Origin: Cyanobacteria bacterium SZAS-4
GTDB taxonomy: Bacteria > Cyanobacteriota > Vampirovibrionia > Obscuribacterales > Obscuribacteraceae
Direction of reading: 5' to 3'
Length of the DNA: 64,000 nt
Assembly: GCA_018266255.1 (NCBI GenBank)
Contig: JAFEAT010000020.1
Span: 354,292 to 418,291, forward strand
A program made the position numbers and the translations under genes. The notes below the pieces were generated by a model that worked only from the letters and a program-made list of their open reading frames with translations, was not told the origin of the DNA and did not search any database. Positions 25,900-34,250 of the stretch are shown one piece after another. Positions within the stretch are counted from its first letter, which is position 1; every line of letters starts with the position of its first letter.

Positions 25900-25916
25900 G
25901 TGACAATTACTTCAAA

Positions 25917-26345
25917 ATGGCGAACTGCAAGCTGTTTTGCGATATTATTTGCCGTGTTCTCGTGAGAAGCGGTGTGGACAGACTAAGCGACGGTTTCAAC
26001 TTACATCAGACCATTGAAATGATTGGTCAGGCGTTCCAGGCTGTCATTTGCCACGTGTTTTTCGACGCAGCGCTCCACGGGTTGGCTATCGCCATCATCT
26101 TTGCCATTCTTGGTGTTGCTCTTTTGAAGGGCAAACCGAAAATCGGCAAGCCCTTTATTGCCGTGGGTAAAAGACTCTCAATTTTCTGTGTCGCCTTGAT
26201 GGTTCCGGGGTTAATCTCGCTCGCGTTGCAAGGGCATCTGCCTTCAACTGGCGTTTTCAGTATTAACTCACTCGGCTTTATTGTGTTCTGGAGCTTGATT
26301 TGCGTGCATCTATCCGCTGAAGAAATGAACTTTCAGTGGTTCTGA
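25917..26345 (+). CDS. Small integral membrane protein (142 aa)
   Basis: The open frame extends back into the TPR gene, but ATG at 25917 (MANCKLFCDIICRVL), 17 bases after that gene's stop, is the sensible start. Three hydrophobic helices are visible: about 42-67 (HVFFDAALHGLAIAIIFAIL), 84-103 (IFCVALMVPGLISLALQG) and 109-130. A His-Gly in the first helix and a Glu-Glu near the end are the only charged features in or near the membrane. I do not recognise a family. The position suggests co-transcription with the TPR gene. Confidence 0.6.
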   Translation: MANCKLFCDIICRVLVRSGVDRLSDGFNLHQTIEMIGQAFQAVICHVFFDAALHGLAIAIIFAILGVALLKGKPKIGKPFIAVGKRLSIFCVALMVPGLISLALQGHLPSTGVFSINSLGFIVFWSLICVHLSAEEMNFQWF

Positions 26346-26383
26346 TCGTCTTAGTGTTCAGCTTCAGCTCCTAATTTCAAAGT

Positions 26384-26389
26384 TATACT
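26384..26389 (+). promoter_or_regulatory. Possible -10 element TATACT
   Basis: TATACT preceded by GT lies 47 bases before the start of the Gly/Tyr-rich protein gene. No good -35 box is present 17 bases upstream (GCTTCA at best), so this is a weak call. Confidence 0.25.
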
Positions 26390-26435
26390 GGTAGCAGATG
26401 TATATAAAGGCTAGGCGCAAGCAGGCAGGTACATT

Positions 26436-27167
26436 ATGAAACGAATAATTTTAGCTCTCGCGGTATTCAGTTACGCTCTAACACCTGCTATGGCGCAATT
26501 CTCCAAAGGCTCGAACCCATTTGTAGGCAACGGACCTGGCGGAAGTAACATCGTTCCCGGTTACGGATTTGGCGGTGGCGGATTCAACAATTACGGCGGA
26601 TACAGCGGCTACGGAAACCCCTATGCTGGTAGTCCTTACGGCTCGAACCCACTCTACAATCCAGCCGCTGGCGGGTACGGTTACGGTTACAATCCATGGT
26701 TGAATCGCTATGGCAGCCCTTATGCGTACAATGGCGTACCGATCAATTCTTTCGGAGCACCGGTTGCAGTTGGAAATGGCTTCTTCAATCTCTCATCGAA
26801 CGGACGCAACTTCAACTTTTGGAAGGCTCCATCGGGCTACTATTACCCATGGACAGCCGGTTACGGCTCGAGCTACACAGCCCCAATTGTGATTATCAAC
26901 AGTGGATCGTCGGCACCACAACCATCGCAACCGCCTCTTTCGACGATGTTTTCGGATACTCTGAAATATCTCGATGAGCAAAAAGCTGCAGGAAAAATCT
27001 CTGATGCTGACTTCACTCACCTCAAACAGCGTGCTTTAGACCTGCTCAGCAAGGAACGCAGTTTAAAGAACGCTGCTGGTGGAACACTCGATCAATCGCA
27101 AGAGCAAAGCATTCGCAATGATGTAGATTCGCTCGGCGGAGAAATTGCACAGCGCGTCAAACCGTAA
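26436..27167 (+). CDS. Secreted Gly/Tyr-rich protein with SHOCT-like C-terminus (243 aa)
   Basis: A signal peptide (1-20, ending AMAQ) is followed by about 80 residues of Gly/Tyr/Asn/Pro-rich low-complexity sequence (GYGFGGGGFNNYGGYSGYG), a middle part with NFWKAPSGYYYPW, and a Gln/Pro/Ser linker. The final 75 residues form a helical region with LDEQKAAGKISDADFTHLK, which fits the short SHOCT-type oligomerisation motif. Such proteins are often surface or envelope-associated, but no function can be assigned. The convergent tmk gene follows, separated by two hairpins. Confidence 0.7.
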   Translation: MKRIILALAVFSYALTPAMAQFSKGSNPFVGNGPGGSNIVPGYGFGGGGFNNYGGYSGYGNPYAGSPYGSNPLYNPAAGGYGYGYNPWLNRYGSPYAYNGVPINSFGAPVAVGNGFFNLSSNGRNFNFWKAPSGYYYPWTAGYGSSYTAPIVIINSGSSAPQPSQPPLSTMFSDTLKYLDEQKAAGKISDADFTHLKQRALDLLSKERSLKNAAGGTLDQSQEQSIRNDVDSLGGEIAQRVKP

Positions 27168-27168
27168 G

Positions 27169-27220
27169 GCACCATATTTGGTGCTATGTTTCAAAATTGA
27201 GCGCACTCAAGGATGAGTGC
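27169..27220. terminator. Paired hairpins between convergent genes
   Basis: GCACCA-TATT-TGGTGC (27169-27184) is followed by GCACTCA-AGGA-TGAGTGC (27203-27220). On the minus strand the second hairpin is followed by TCAATTTTGAAAC, giving a short T tract, so it can terminate tmk. The first is followed on the plus strand by TATGTTTC and may act for the other gene. Confidence 0.5.
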
Positions 27221-27255
27221 CTCATTACCAAAATTTACAGATCCTTTGACCAGTT

Positions 27256-27906
27256 CTACAGATCGTTGAGGTCAAATTTGCCGCTCAACTGTTCAGAAAG
27301 TACCTTGCGCAGCTCAGTTTGAACTGTCGTCATCGGTTTGCTTGCATCGATAGTTTTCCAGCGCTCAGGCTCTTTCTTTGCGAGCTGATGGTAACCATCT
27401 CTCACCTTATGGTGAAACTCGATTGCTTCACGCTCGAGTCTGTCATGACCACCTGGATGCAACCTCGATAAACCCTCACTGCTTTCCAGGTCGAAAAGAA
27501 TAGTCAGCTCCGGTTTCAGTCCGCCAGTCGCCACTTGATTTAGCTCTTCGATCACTCCGAAATCGATTCCACGAGCATATCCTTGATAGGCCATTGTCGA
27601 ATCTGTATATCGATCGCACAACACAAGCTTACCTTCTTTCAAGGCAGGCATGATCACTTCCCCGACGTGCTGAGCTCTGTCAGCTTGATAGAGGAGCAAC
27701 TCAGTCATAGGGTTGACCGGATTTTCAGGATTCAAAAGTATGCGGCGAATTTGGCGACCAAGCGGCGTTCCACCAGGATCTCTCGTGACTATATGTTCGA
27801 CCCCGAGTATATCCAACTGCTTGGACAACTGCTTGAGTTGCGTCGTTTTGCCCGCCCCTTCTGGACCTTCTAGTGTGACGAATGTACCGGTGTAATTTTC
27901 AGGCAT
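27256..27906 (-). CDS. tmk: Thymidylate kinase
   Basis: The enzyme phosphorylates dTMP to dTDP with ATP in the cytoplasm, essential for dTTP supply. The P-loop GPEGAGKTT is at about 14-22, the substrate-binding DRY segment appears as LCDRYTDSTMAYQGYARG, and the lid region follows LFDLESSEGL. At 216 residues it has the usual length. The stop is only about 85 bases from the convergent gene at 27167. It is the downstream partner of the thioredoxin-like gene, 35 bases away, so the two are likely co-transcribed, although their functions are not obviously linked. Confidence 0.93.
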   Translation of the reverse strand: MPENYTGTFVTLEGPEGAGKTTQLKQLSKQLDILGVEHIVTRDPGGTPLGRQIRRILLNPENPVNPMTELLLYQADRAQHVGEVIMPALKEGKLVLCDRYTDSTMAYQGYARGIDFGVIEELNQVATGGLKPELTILFDLESSEGLSRLHPGGHDRLEREAIEFHHKVRDGYHQLAKKEPERWKTIDASKPMTTVQTELRKVLSEQLSGKFDLNDL

Positions 27907-27941
27907 CTTTTCTTCCGAGCTGTGTTCCTGCTCAGGATAAG

Positions 27942-28346
27942 CTATTTGGCGAGTAATTTTTCTACTCGGTCGACTAATTCTTTTTTGGTTATTTTGCGAT
28001 TGAAGTCGCCCGTCCGTTTGCCGTGCGCATCGACGAATACGATTAATGGAAAAGCCGTTGCCTGATACTTGTCGACTAGCGCCTTATTCTTCTCATCTTC
28101 AGCGTCTATCTCTTCCATATCAACTCTGCCTTTGTATTCTTTCTGCACTTCTTCGAAGATCGGTTTGATCACTTTGCAGGGCACGCAGTAGCTGGCGGAA
28201 AAATCATAGACAATCGGTCTTGCAGTTTTTTGTGTCGGCTTGTCAGGTGTGACTGGCTTGACCGCCAGTGCACATCCCGGTGCCAGAAGAGTTTGGATTA
28301 TTAAAACCGGCACAACGAGCGCTACCCGTCGAAAATTTGCTGACAC
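27942..28346 (-). CDS. Exported thioredoxin-like protein (134 aa)
   Basis: The N-terminus (1-28) is a signal sequence, MSANFRRVALVVPVLIIQTL, with LAPGC at 21-25 that could be a lipobox-like site. The redox motif CVPC is at 54-57 in FSASYCVPCKVIKPI, followed by a thioredoxin fold including ATAFPLIVFVD, which supplies the cis-proline. It probably reduces or oxidises disulfides in the periplasm. The CVPC motif differs from the classical CGPC, which affects redox potential in a way I cannot predict. It starts 215 bases from the divergent aldehyde dehydrogenase gene. Confidence 0.85.
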   Translation of the reverse strand: MSANFRRVALVVPVLIIQTLLAPGCALAVKPVTPDKPTQKTARPIVYDFSASYCVPCKVIKPIFEEVQKEYKGRVDMEEIDAEDEKNKALVDKYQATAFPLIVFVDAHGKRTGDFNRKITKKELVDRVEKLLAK

Positions 28347-28561
28347 TGAAATATCCTCTCAAACCGAGTCAGGGTCTATTGTACATGCTATGATCTTACG
28401 ACTTTCGGACAGCATATTAATTTGAGCGGGAAGTTTATTCCTGTGTCCGTGATGTTTTCCGAAATTGGATTAAATCAGCCTGCCGTGCGCGTTCGTACGG
28501 TAGCGTCAATAATCCAAGACGTTTCGAAATTCGTTTGCTTAAGCAGAGAGGTTTTTACATC

Positions 28562-30064
28562 ATGGCTCAGACGCTAACGGCTCCCAAGGTTAAGGTTGAC
28601 CGAAAGTGGCATCTATGGATTGACGGAAAATTTGTCGAGGGCGCATCACAACGCACTTTGATCAATCCAGCGACAGGCAAAGAACTGTGCAAAGTTTCAG
28701 AAGCTAACAAGGCACAAGTCGAGCAGGCTATCAAAGCAGCTCGCGAAGCTTTTGACCATGGTCCGTGGCCTAGATTGACAGCACAAGAGCGTGCCGCATT
28801 CTTGTATAAGCTCGCTGCCAAAATCGAAGAAAACGCAGAAGAGTTGGCAGAACTCGAGACACTCAATGGCGGAAAGCCGTTGCGCGAAACTCAATATGAC
28901 ATGGCAGACGCCGCAGCGTGCTTCAGATACTACGCAGGTCTCGCATCAAAGCCTACCGGTCAATCCATCGATGTTCCAGCTGCTTCGGTAACTACAGTCG
29001 TGCGTGAGCCGATCGGTGTTTGCGGTCAAATCATTCCGTGGAACTATCCGTTGTTGATGGGCGCATGGAAGTTGGCTCCAGCTCTAGCTGCCGGCAACAC
29101 TTGCGTAATCAAACCTAGTGAATACACACCACTGACTTTGATCAAGTTGGCAGAATTGATGCAAGAGTTGGAACTGCCAAACGGCGTCGTCAACGTTGTT
29201 CTAGGCGATGGTCCGACTGCTGGTCAACCCATTGCAGAAAGCGTACTTGTCGACAAGATTGCCTTCACAGGTAGTGTCAAGACAGGAAAGATTATCGCTC
29301 AAGCGGCCTTGACCAATCTCAAGAAAGTAACTCTCGAACTTGGTGGTAAGTCACCAATGGTGGTGTTTGCTGATGTGGAACTCGACACAGCCGTGGACTA
29401 TGCGCTGTTCGCAATCTACACGAATGCCGGTCAAGTTTGTTCAGCTGGTTCGCGCATGCTTGTTGATGAATCGATCTATCCAGCGTTCGTGAAGAAAATG
29501 GCAGAACGCGCCAAGAAAATTACTGTTGGACCTGGACTCGACTCTGAAACCGAAATGGGTCCACTCGTCAGCGAACAACAAATGAAGCGTGTTTTGGAAT
29601 ACATCGAAATCGGCAAAAAGGAAGGCGCCAAGCTAGAAGTAGGCGGAAACCAGCTTACCGGCAGCAAGTACGAAAATGGCTATTACATCGAGCCGACAAT
29701 CTTCACTAACTGCAAAAACGATATGCGCGTAGTGCAAGAAGAAATCTTTGGACCAGTCGTTGTAATCCAGAAATTCAAGAGCGAAGAAGAAGCCATCGAA
29801 TTAGCTAACAGCACTGCTTTTGGTCTCGCTGGTGCAGTATTCACTTCAGATGTAACTCGCGCTCATCGCGTTGTTAAAGCCATCAGAGCTGGTATCACCT
29901 GGGTGAACGGCTACCACAGCACATACAACGAATGTCCATGGGGAGGCTACAAACAAAGCGGCTGGGGCCGGGAACTAGGCACATTCGGTTTGGAAGCCTA
30001 CACCGAAGTAAAACAAGTGAACATAAACCTGGATCCAAATCCAGTAGGTTGGTTCAAACCCTAG
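28562..30064 (+). CDS. NAD(P)-dependent aldehyde dehydrogenase (500 aa)
   Basis: ATG at 28562 is used because AGAGAGG lies about ten bases upstream; an in-frame TTG at 28535 is unlikely. This is a full-length ALDH superfamily enzyme oxidising an aldehyde to an acid. The cofactor region has IIPWNYPLLMGAWKLAPAL and FTGSVKTGK, the general base is Glu259 in LELGGKSP, and the catalytic nucleophile is Cys293 in NAGQVCSAGSR. The C-terminal ECPWGGYKQSGWGRELG resembles betaine-aldehyde or phenylacetaldehyde dehydrogenases, but the substrate cannot be fixed. It stands alone and ends in a strong terminator. There is no export signal. Confidence 0.92.
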   Translation: MAQTLTAPKVKVDRKWHLWIDGKFVEGASQRTLINPATGKELCKVSEANKAQVEQAIKAAREAFDHGPWPRLTAQERAAFLYKLAAKIEENAEELAELETLNGGKPLRETQYDMADAAACFRYYAGLASKPTGQSIDVPAASVTTVVREPIGVCGQIIPWNYPLLMGAWKLAPALAAGNTCVIKPSEYTPLTLIKLAELMQELELPNGVVNVVLGDGPTAGQPIAESVLVDKIAFTGSVKTGKIIAQAALTNLKKVTLELGGKSPMVVFADVELDTAVDYALFAIYTNAGQVCSAGSRMLVDESIYPAFVKKMAERAKKITVGPGLDSETEMGPLVSEQQMKRVLEYIEIGKKEGAKLEVGGNQLTGSKYENGYYIEPTIFTNCKNDMRVVQEEIFGPVVVIQKFKSEEEAIELANSTAFGLAGAVFTSDVTRAHRVVKAIRAGITWVNGYHSTYNECPWGGYKQSGWGRELGTFGLEAYTEVKQVNINLDPNPVGWFKP

Positions 30065-30085
30065 AGGTCGCTAAAAAAGTGGAAG

Positions 30086-30141
30086 GCCGGCTTCAGCCGG
30101 CAAAGGGTCGCTGGTCTACTGACCGGCGACCTCTCTTTTTT
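30086..30141 (+). terminator. Double hairpin and T-run after aldehyde dehydrogenase
   Basis: GCCGGC-TTCA-GCCGGC (30086-30101) is followed by a longer stem with arms GGTCGC/GCGACC and GGTC/GACC (30106-30131) and a run of six Ts at 30136-30141. The second is a textbook intrinsic terminator. The GCCGGC arms resemble those of the palindromes at 62771. Confidence 0.85.
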
Positions 30142-30183
30142 ATAGCGAGCCACTACACACACAGCACACAAAAACCCGCTATA

Positions 30184-30270
30184 TAAAAGGTTGCTCATGA
30201 ACAGGCACATGAGGCGATGCGTGGCGTCTCCAAATTTATTACTACACGTGTATTACTTTGCAACCTTTTA
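30184..30270. repeat. Separated 11-bp inverted repeat in the gap before bamA
   Basis: TAAAAGGTTGC (30184-30194) and GCAACCTTTTA (30260-30270) are perfect complements with 65 bases between them. The gap from 30065 to 30380 has no gene: it holds the terminator, this structure and the bamA promoter. It could fold as a long-range RNA stem or be a degraded mobile fragment. Confidence 0.5.
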
Positions 30271-30318
30271 ATATCCCTTGAAAAGCCCACACCGCCCTGA
30301 ATGTAACTCAGCATCTTC

Positions 30319-30346
30319 TTGGCAGCTTTTCTATACGTGCTAAAAT
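30319..30346 (+). promoter_or_regulatory. Sigma-70-like promoter for bamA
   Basis: TTGGCA (30319-30324) and TAAAAT (30341-30346) are separated by 16 bases, both close to consensus. Transcription would start near 30353, which fits either candidate start codon (30363 or 30381). Confidence 0.55.
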
Positions 30347-30380
30347 TGCCCTCGGTCAACCCATGCTAGAAGCTTATTGC

Positions 30381-32420
30381 ATGCGACGAACACTCAACAT
30401 CGCTCTCGCACTTTCTCTACTTATCCACTGCTCTCCCGTGTTCGCGGCAGATTCAGAGGATTTGTTGCCGGAAGATGGCCCTAAGACTGAAGATGTTGTC
30501 AAACCGGCTGAGAAGCCGATGTTCACAGCCCCCAGCTTGACTCCGGGCGCTGCTGCGATAGATACCGCCGCCAGTGCCAGCAAAATTCCTTCTGACTTGA
30601 TGGTCGATGACATCAAAGTAGAAGGCAACCGCATGATTCCGACCGAGGAAATCCTCAAGGTTGTCAAGACTAAGCGTGGCGACAAGTTCGACCGTGACCA
30701 GGTTTCAGCAGATCTAAAGGCGATCAACGGACTTGGCTATTTCGACGATCAAAAAATGCAAGGCACTCCTGAACTAACAGGCAGTGGCGTGTTGTTGAAA
30801 ATCCGCGTGCAAGAGAATGCACCAGTTACATCATTTTCTTTCCAGGGTAACCAGGCATTATCGAGCGAAGAGATTCAGAAAGTCTTTGCCGATCAGCTCG
30901 GCAAGCCGCAAAACTTGACCCAACTTTCCAGCGCAATCGATAAAGTCGAGCAAGCCTATCGAGATAAAGGATTTATTCTCGCTCGTGTTGCAGACGTAAA
31001 AGACGATCCAGATGGCAGCATTGGTCTGAGCGTCAACGAAGGCGTGATCGACGGCATTCAGATCACCGGCAATCACAAAACACTAGACAGCATCATCAGG
31101 CGCGACATTCACATAGCGCCAGGTCAGGTCTACAACGAACGCAAAATGATCGCCGATTTGCGCAAGTTGTACGCAAATGGATATTACTCAGATATACGCA
31201 GAAGCTTGTCGCCATCTCCGAAAGATCCAGACAAATACGTTCTCAAAGTTGAAGTAGACGAGAAACGCAGCGGATCTGTCGGCATGGGTGGTGGCGTCGA
31301 TACAGTCGCAGGACCGTTCGGCACACTGAGCTTTTCCGATACTAACTTCCGCGGTCGTGGTCAGGGTTTATCATTTAACTCGCAAGTTGGATCAGGCATG
31401 TTTGGTCAGTTGAGCAACACGATCAACAATGCTGGCACCAACTTTTTGTCCAACCAAAGAACATATCAAGTTGAAGCCAGCTGGATCGAACCTAGCTTGC
31501 GCGGTTCAGACGTATCCATGGCTGTGACCGGCTTTGGTCGCAACTTCAACAGCATGCTCGTAGATCAAGCACAACAACGCAACATAGGTGCCACAGTCAA
31601 TTTCACCAAGCCACTTGGTAATCACGTAACGGCCAGCTTGGGATTGACCGGTGAAGATGTACTGCTGAAAGACCTTTCGAGCTTTTATACTGACGGTAAT
31701 TTGATATCTAGTATGGCAAATCGAGCGTTGTTGACCGGAGCGGCCACAACCACTGCTGGTGCCGATCAATTAGCTGCGGCAGTCAGAAAACAGCAAATGG
31801 CAGGTGGACCTTACATCAGTGTTAATCCTTCTGTCACCCGTGACACACGAGATAGAGCAGTTGATGCCACCAAAGGTTCTATAGTCAGGGTCAGCGCATC
31901 ACCTTCGATTGGATTGAATGGAAATTCGTTCTTGAAAGCAGGCGCATCTGCCAGCAAATTCATTCCAGTCACTAAAGAAACCACGTTAGCGATGAACATT
32001 CAGGGTGGCTCTGGATTCGGCGGCTTGCCTGGCTTCTCGCAATATCGCCTTGGCGGTTTCAACGGCATGCGTGGTTATCGCGCTTTCTCAGATTTAGGAA
32101 CAGGCAGTTCGATGTTGATGATGACTGTCGAAGCCCGTCACAAAATTCCGGGATTAGCCAACATGGACAACGCAGTGGCTAAGATGATCGACCAGCACGT
32201 CAAGCTGAATGCATTTTTCGATGCCGGTGCAATCGGCGGAAACGGTCTCACCAACTCGCTTTACAGCAGAGGAACGTTGGGTGCTTCTGTGGGCGTTGGA
32301 GTGAGAATCAAAATGCCAATGGTCGGACTTATTCGACTCGATTACGGTATGCCTTTGGTCAGCACTTTGTTGGGCGGAAGAACACCTAGAGTTACTGTAG
32401 GATTTGGAGAGAAGTTTTAA
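30381..32420 (+). CDS. bamA: Outer-membrane assembly factor BamA (Omp85)
   Basis: BamA folds and inserts beta-barrels into the outer membrane. ATG at 30381 directly opens a signal peptide (MRRTLNIALALSLLIHCSPV); ATG at 30363 would add six residues. A Pro/Ala-rich linker is followed by three POTRA domains from about 72 to 298 (VDDIKVEGNRMIP, VTSFSFQGNQALS, IDGIQITGNHKTL), then the 16-strand barrel. The conserved loop-6 motif is MRGY at about 562. Three POTRA domains match the cyanobacterial type rather than the five of E. coli. It leads a cluster with skp, lpxD and lpxC, all for outer-membrane building. Confidence 0.92.
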   Translation: MRRTLNIALALSLLIHCSPVFAADSEDLLPEDGPKTEDVVKPAEKPMFTAPSLTPGAAAIDTAASASKIPSDLMVDDIKVEGNRMIPTEEILKVVKTKRGDKFDRDQVSADLKAINGLGYFDDQKMQGTPELTGSGVLLKIRVQENAPVTSFSFQGNQALSSEEIQKVFADQLGKPQNLTQLSSAIDKVEQAYRDKGFILARVADVKDDPDGSIGLSVNEGVIDGIQITGNHKTLDSIIRRDIHIAPGQVYNERKMIADLRKLYANGYYSDIRRSLSPSPKDPDKYVLKVEVDEKRSGSVGMGGGVDTVAGPFGTLSFSDTNFRGRGQGLSFNSQVGSGMFGQLSNTINNAGTNFLSNQRTYQVEASWIEPSLRGSDVSMAVTGFGRNFNSMLVDQAQQRNIGATVNFTKPLGNHVTASLGLTGEDVLLKDLSSFYTDGNLISSMANRALLTGAATTTAGADQLAAAVRKQQMAGGPYISVNPSVTRDTRDRAVDATKGSIVRVSASPSIGLNGNSFLKAGASASKFIPVTKETTLAMNIQGGSGFGGLPGFSQYRLGGFNGMRGYRAFSDLGTGSSMLMMTVEARHKIPGLANMDNAVAKMIDQHVKLNAFFDAGAIGGNGLTNSLYSRGTLGASVGVGVRIKMPMVGLIRLDYGMPLVSTLLGGRTPRVTVGFGEKF

Positions 32421-32529
32421 TTACTCTCTCGTAGCATGAGGGTTTCAAGTGTTTGACGATGGTGTAAACTGAGCCGGTTGGCAAGCATTATATTATGATG
32501 TGAAAGTCACTACCGACTTGGAGAACAGG

Positions 32530-33015
32530 ATGTTTTATTCGAACAAGAGCTTCTCGTTGATCACCAGCTCTTTGATGGCACTTGGTTTTGCGACCCAAGC
32601 GATGGCAGGGTCAATTGGCATTGTTGACAAAGACAAGGTTGTAACTAGCTATCCTAAGGCCCAACAAGCTGCAGAGCAGCTCAAAAAGGACGAGGAAAAG
32701 GTTCACAAGCTAATCGAAAGCAGCAACAAACAGTACGAAGAAGCAAAAACGGCTCACAAGCCTCCAGCTGAATTGCAAGGGCTTCAACAGAGACTTCAGG
32801 GGTCAATCGACACCGAAGTGAAGAGAATCCAAGCTACAGCCCAAACTCTTGAAAAGGATTTGGAAAAAGAAATCGACGATGCAATCAAAGCAGAAGCAAC
32901 TGCTGCGAAAGTCGACGCTGTCTTCATGAAACAAGCAGTGCTCGTCGGCGGCACTGACCTCACCTCCGGTGTGGTTAAGCGCTTGGCTTCATCTGGAGCC
33001 TCTGCTAACAAGTAA
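32530..33015 (+). CDS. OmpH/Skp-family periplasmic chaperone
   Basis: ATG at 32530 follows GGAGAACAG and opens a signal peptide (MFYSNKSFSLITSSLMALG, ending QAMAG); the in-frame GTG at 32500 is a poorer start. The mature part begins with the short strand GSIGIVDKDKVVTSYPKAQ, typical of OmpH, continues as a long coiled coil of about 90 residues and closes with a strand region. The family trimerises and holds unfolded outer-membrane proteins for BamA, which fits the upstream neighbour. About 161 residues is the normal size. Confidence 0.85.
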   Translation: MFYSNKSFSLITSSLMALGFATQAMAGSIGIVDKDKVVTSYPKAQQAAEQLKKDEEKVHKLIESSNKQYEEAKTAHKPPAELQGLQQRLQGSIDTEVKRIQATAQTLEKDLEKEIDDAIKAEATAAKVDAVFMKQAVLVGGTDLTSGVVKRLASSGASANK

Positions 33016-33052
33016 TTTGTCTGCGTTGCAGATGAGTGGAAAAAAATTTCGT

Positions 33053-33080
33053 GCCGGCAGCTATTTTTATCGCTGCCGGC
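33053..33080. other. Strong GC hairpin between skp and lpxD
   Basis: Nine-base arms GCCGGCAGC and GCTGCCGGC flank a ten-base loop (TATTTTTATC). No T-run follows, so it may be an mRNA processing or stability element, or an attenuator separating skp from lpxD expression, rather than a full terminator. Confidence 0.6.
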
Positions 33081-33127
33081 TCTGAAACGCAAAGATATGT
33101 CGTGCACATTGTGCGAAAGGAGATGCC

Positions 33128-34231
33128 ATGAAGTTGCCGAGTGAGATGAGCCTCGCGCAAATTGCTCAATTGATCGGTGGAAAAGTCCACGGTTCAGATG
33201 ACGTGAAGATCTCGAGTTTCTCACCGTCTGCAGCGCATGCTGGAAGCGGAGATATCGCCTTGATCGCCGACACGAAGGTTTTGAGGAAGCTCGCTGAGTG
33301 CAAAGCTTCGGCGCTTATCGTTCCTTCTGGAAGTGATACTAAACTTCCTTTGCCTTTGATCTTCGTTGATAGACCGATGTTGGCGGTGCAGAGAATTTTG
33401 ACTGCGCTTCAACCGAAGTGGTTTAGACCAGCAGGAATTCACCCATCGGCTGTAATCGATCCAACTGCAGAAATAGCTGAGGGCGTTAATATCGGAGCGT
33501 TAGTCGCAGTGGGGGCTAAGTCGAAAATCGGCAAAGGCACCACAATTTTGGCTGGCACCATGATTGGTGGCGCAGTAAAAATCGGGGAAGACTGTCTTCT
33601 TCATCAAGGCTGTATGGTCGGCGATTTTGTAGAGATCGGAAACCGCGTAATCTTGCAACAAGGCGTAAGTCTTGGCGGAGACGGCTTTGGCTATGTGACC
33701 GAACGCCCTTCGAACATGGAGTTGTTGAAAGACGGCTTACCAGGCGCGTCCGATGAGCCTAATCCGCTCCTGAAGATTCCACATATCGGCAATGTCATAC
33801 TTCACGATGATGTTGAAATAGGTTCCAATTCGACTATCGACAGAGGCACCGTGGGTCCAACTGTCATCGGTAAAGGAACCAAGATCGATAACCAGGTTCA
33901 GATCGCTCACAACTGTCAGCTGGGTCGCGAAAACATTATTGTTGCCCACGCCTGTATGGGTGGCTCAACGACTCTGGGCGACCGCGCAATTGTGGCAGGG
34001 GCTTCGGCGATCAAAGATCATATAAAAATTGGCAAGGACGCAGTCGTCGAAGCTGCTGCGGCTGTTATGAAAAATATCGACGATGGTGATGTTCAGATTG
34101 GTGTTCCTTCTACCAATGCGAAAGCTTGGTTCAACGAAATTGCGCACATCAAAAAACTGCCGAAGTTGAACGAAGAATTTAGAGCACTAAAGAAAAAAGT
34201 GGAAGAGCTAGAAAAGCAGCTCAGCAAATAA
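33128..34231 (+). CDS. lpxD: UDP-3-O-acylglucosamine N-acyltransferase
   Basis: LpxD adds the second acyl chain to UDP-3-O-acyl-glucosamine in lipid A synthesis. An N-terminal uridine-binding domain (about 1-100) is followed by a left-handed beta-helix of hexapeptide repeats (IHPSAVIDPTAEIAEGVNIG onward). The catalytic His is in IAHNCQLG at about 261. The C-terminus is a coiled helix (ALKKKVEELEKQLSK), as in LpxD trimers. AAGGAG precedes the ATG. lpxC follows after 19 bases. In E. coli LpxC acts before LpxD, so gene order is reversed relative to the pathway. Confidence 0.93.
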   Translation: MKLPSEMSLAQIAQLIGGKVHGSDDVKISSFSPSAAHAGSGDIALIADTKVLRKLAECKASALIVPSGSDTKLPLPLIFVDRPMLAVQRILTALQPKWFRPAGIHPSAVIDPTAEIAEGVNIGALVAVGAKSKIGKGTTILAGTMIGGAVKIGEDCLLHQGCMVGDFVEIGNRVILQQGVSLGGDGFGYVTERPSNMELLKDGLPGASDEPNPLLKIPHIGNVILHDDVEIGSNSTIDRGTVGPTVIGKGTKIDNQVQIAHNCQLGRENIIVAHACMGGSTTLGDRAIVAGASAIKDHIKIGKDAVVEAAAAVMKNIDDGDVQIGVPSTNAKAWFNEIAHIKKLPKLNEEFRALKKKVEELEKQLSK

Positions 34232-34250
34232 GATCGAGTGGAGGTTGTAC

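Noticed and set aside
25773..25916. N-terminal extension of the small membrane protein into the TPR gene
   Set aside because: The extension is arginine-rich shadow sequence; ATG at 25917 just after the TPR stop gives a sensible membrane protein.
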